DNA of 64,000 nucleotides from Agapetus fuscipes. Taxonomy: Eukaryota; Arthropoda; Insecta; Trichoptera; Glossosomatidae. The notes under the pieces were generated by a model. The model saw only the letters and a list, made by a program, of their open reading frames with translations. It did no database searches and was not told the origin of the DNA. A program made the translations under genes and the position numbers. The first letter of the stretch is position 1. Every line of letters begins with the position of its first letter. The stretch spans positions 12,276,001 to 12,340,000 of the forward strand of contig OX637339.1 of the NCBI GenBank assembly GCA_951799405.1, read 5' to 3'. Positions 62,937-64,000 of this stretch are shown piece by piece.

Positions 62937-63379
62937 TTATTTTATTGTATTAAAATGAACTTTCACGAAGTTACTGCTGAAAATCTAAATAATAGACTAG
63001 AAGCATTTAAAATGTGAATCACCACAAATTTCCTGGGAATTGTTACCAATACAGAAGTCCTGAGGCGAGCTAGAGTTGACAGAGAGCTGTTGACAAATGT
63101 CAAAGTTTGGAAGATTTCACATCCGGGGCATCTACTACGTAGGGAAAAATACCACTTTCTACATCTTATATTGATGGCAAAAATTAATGGACAATGAGGG
63201 CCTGGTAAGAAACTGGTTCTGGCTAGGAAATATAAGGAAATGGACATGCTTTGTGTAGAGGAATTGTTCAGACTACTTCGGACAAGACCATGTTAGAGGA
63301 CAAAGTGGAAAGAAGTTACACTAGATGTGCAGTATATCATAACAAACCACAAAACAAACAGCTATGCCCAACTCACAGA

Positions 63380-64000
63380 CAATCAGTCTGGGAACTGTTA
63401 CTGTTACTGTATCCTGCCGCCGTTCCACTAGGGGTGGCCGGTACCTCCGCAGATGCGCCTCCACTTTTTTCTGTCCTTACAAACCACTTTCATTTCCTCA
63501 ATATTCATCACCTTTTTCATACATACTCTTCTCTTATTTTCACTCTGCAGGTTCCATTCTTTCGCAATCTCACCTATTTGGTCTAACCATTCTTTCCTCG
63601 GCCTTCCCCTTCCGCGCTTTCCTCTGACATTTCCTTTGTACACTTTCTTCGTTAGTCGTTCATCATCCATTCTTTCGAGATGTCCGAACCATCTCATCGT
63701 ACTTTTTTGTACTTTCATTCTCATATTCTCTTTTATACCACACTCGTTCATCACCCAATCATTACGTACTCTATCATTCAGTGTTTTTCCAGCCATTGCT
63801 CTCAGGTAAGCCATTTCAACCGTACATACTTTACTCAGCTCACATTCATTAACTGTCCACGCCTCACTTCCATACATCAATGTCGGAACCAATATACCAT
63901 TGTGGACCGCCAATCTCATATTCTTCGTAAGTTTCCTATTTCTTGCAATTCTTCCAATCGTTCCCATTACACTTCTTCCTCTACTAGCACGCTTTTCCAA
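63380..64000 (-). pseudogene. LINE reverse-transcriptase C-terminus, runs off the window
   Basis: The - strand frame from 64000 to 63428 reads [20 protein letters not shown] then GSEAWTV, VEMAYLRAMAGKTLNDRVRN, KSTMRWFGHLERMDDERLTK with [13 protein letters not shown] and [18 protein letters not shown]. No break is visible, so this copy is young; the reverse-transcriptase core would lie to the right. The 3' end carries a (CAGTAA)n tail at 63395-63412. Same family as 16257-16640 and 52206-52511. Confidence 0.92.

Noticed and set aside
63453..63809. 118-codon + strand frame
   Set aside because: Antisense shadow of the LINE frame on the - strand.

Overview
This is a gene-poor, repeat-rich stretch of an arthropod nuclear genome, almost certainly an insect. 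The basis is one multi-exon gene of the sidestep family (insect immunoglobulin-superfamily surface proteins) spread over more than 41 kb of + strand with GT-AG introns, plus non-LTR retrotransposons, a Penelope-like element, tRNA-derived SINEs, solo LTRs and hAT-like MITEs of insect type. The repeats feel lepidopteran, but nothing here fixes the order.

Gene. Eight exons are supported by splice sites, matching phases and protein similarity: 21206-21323, 22161-22271, 23949-24034, 24891-25001, 49569-49739, 61431-61582, 61918-62062 and 62495-62625. Joined in frame they encode Ig domains 1, 2 and 3 and the first half of Ig domain 4. The signal-peptide exon and the rest of the protein (further Ig domains, membrane segment, tail) lie outside the window or were not found. 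Introns of about 24.6 kb and 11.7 kb carry most of the repeats. Just before the last exon there is a tandem array of partial copies of that exon, each keeping a 3' splice site.

Repeats. I name the recurring families locally. SINE-1 is tRNA-derived, about 300 bp, with boxes A and B in its head. SINE-3 and SINE-4 are two further tRNA-like families. REP-2 is about 250 bp, starts near TTGACTTATAGGTTGGTATG and ends in short GATTA-type tandem repeats. LINE fragments are 5'-truncated reverse-transcriptase C-termini of at least four families. Three hAT-type MITEs carry perfect 8-bp target duplications. Solo or partial LTRs begin TGTTACGA and end TAACA. Three large minisatellites (14.1-14.6 kb, 32.7-34.1 kb, 36.6-37.1 kb) and a 5S rRNA-like copy complete the list.

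Most unusual signals. (1) Three to four foldback elements (5.9, 22.5, 27.6 and 62.8 kb) look like head-to-head copies of Penelope-like element termini, and their + strand arms fit a minimal hammerhead ribozyme. The same core overlaps the stop codon of the Penelope-like ORF at 54.05 kb. (2) The tandem partial-exon array at 62.1-62.5 kb could give decoy or alternative splicing. (3) A 197-bp duplication covers the end of the exon at 49.7 kb and leads into an array of reverse-transcriptase-like fragments.

Stretches over 300 bp where I see nothing I can name include 578-1127, 2771-3354, 5401-5880, 7219-7504, 8677-9554, 11329-11924, 12353-12839, 13141-13994, 17996-18529, 18816-19574, 20243-20689, 21651-22160, 22601-23948, 24481-24890, 25002-25789, 25991-26399, 28076-28929, 29861-30354, 30571-31059, 32237-32719, 34444-34814, 37071-37552, 37896-38264, 39294-39819, 43081-43671, 44229-44887, 45511-45924, 46276-47311, 47546-47974, 48121-48529, 50991-51599, 51861-52205, 55054-55544, 56111-56554, 56901-57394, 58776-59282, 60359-61430, 61583-61917 and 62937-63379. 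They are AT-rich and most are intron of the gene above.
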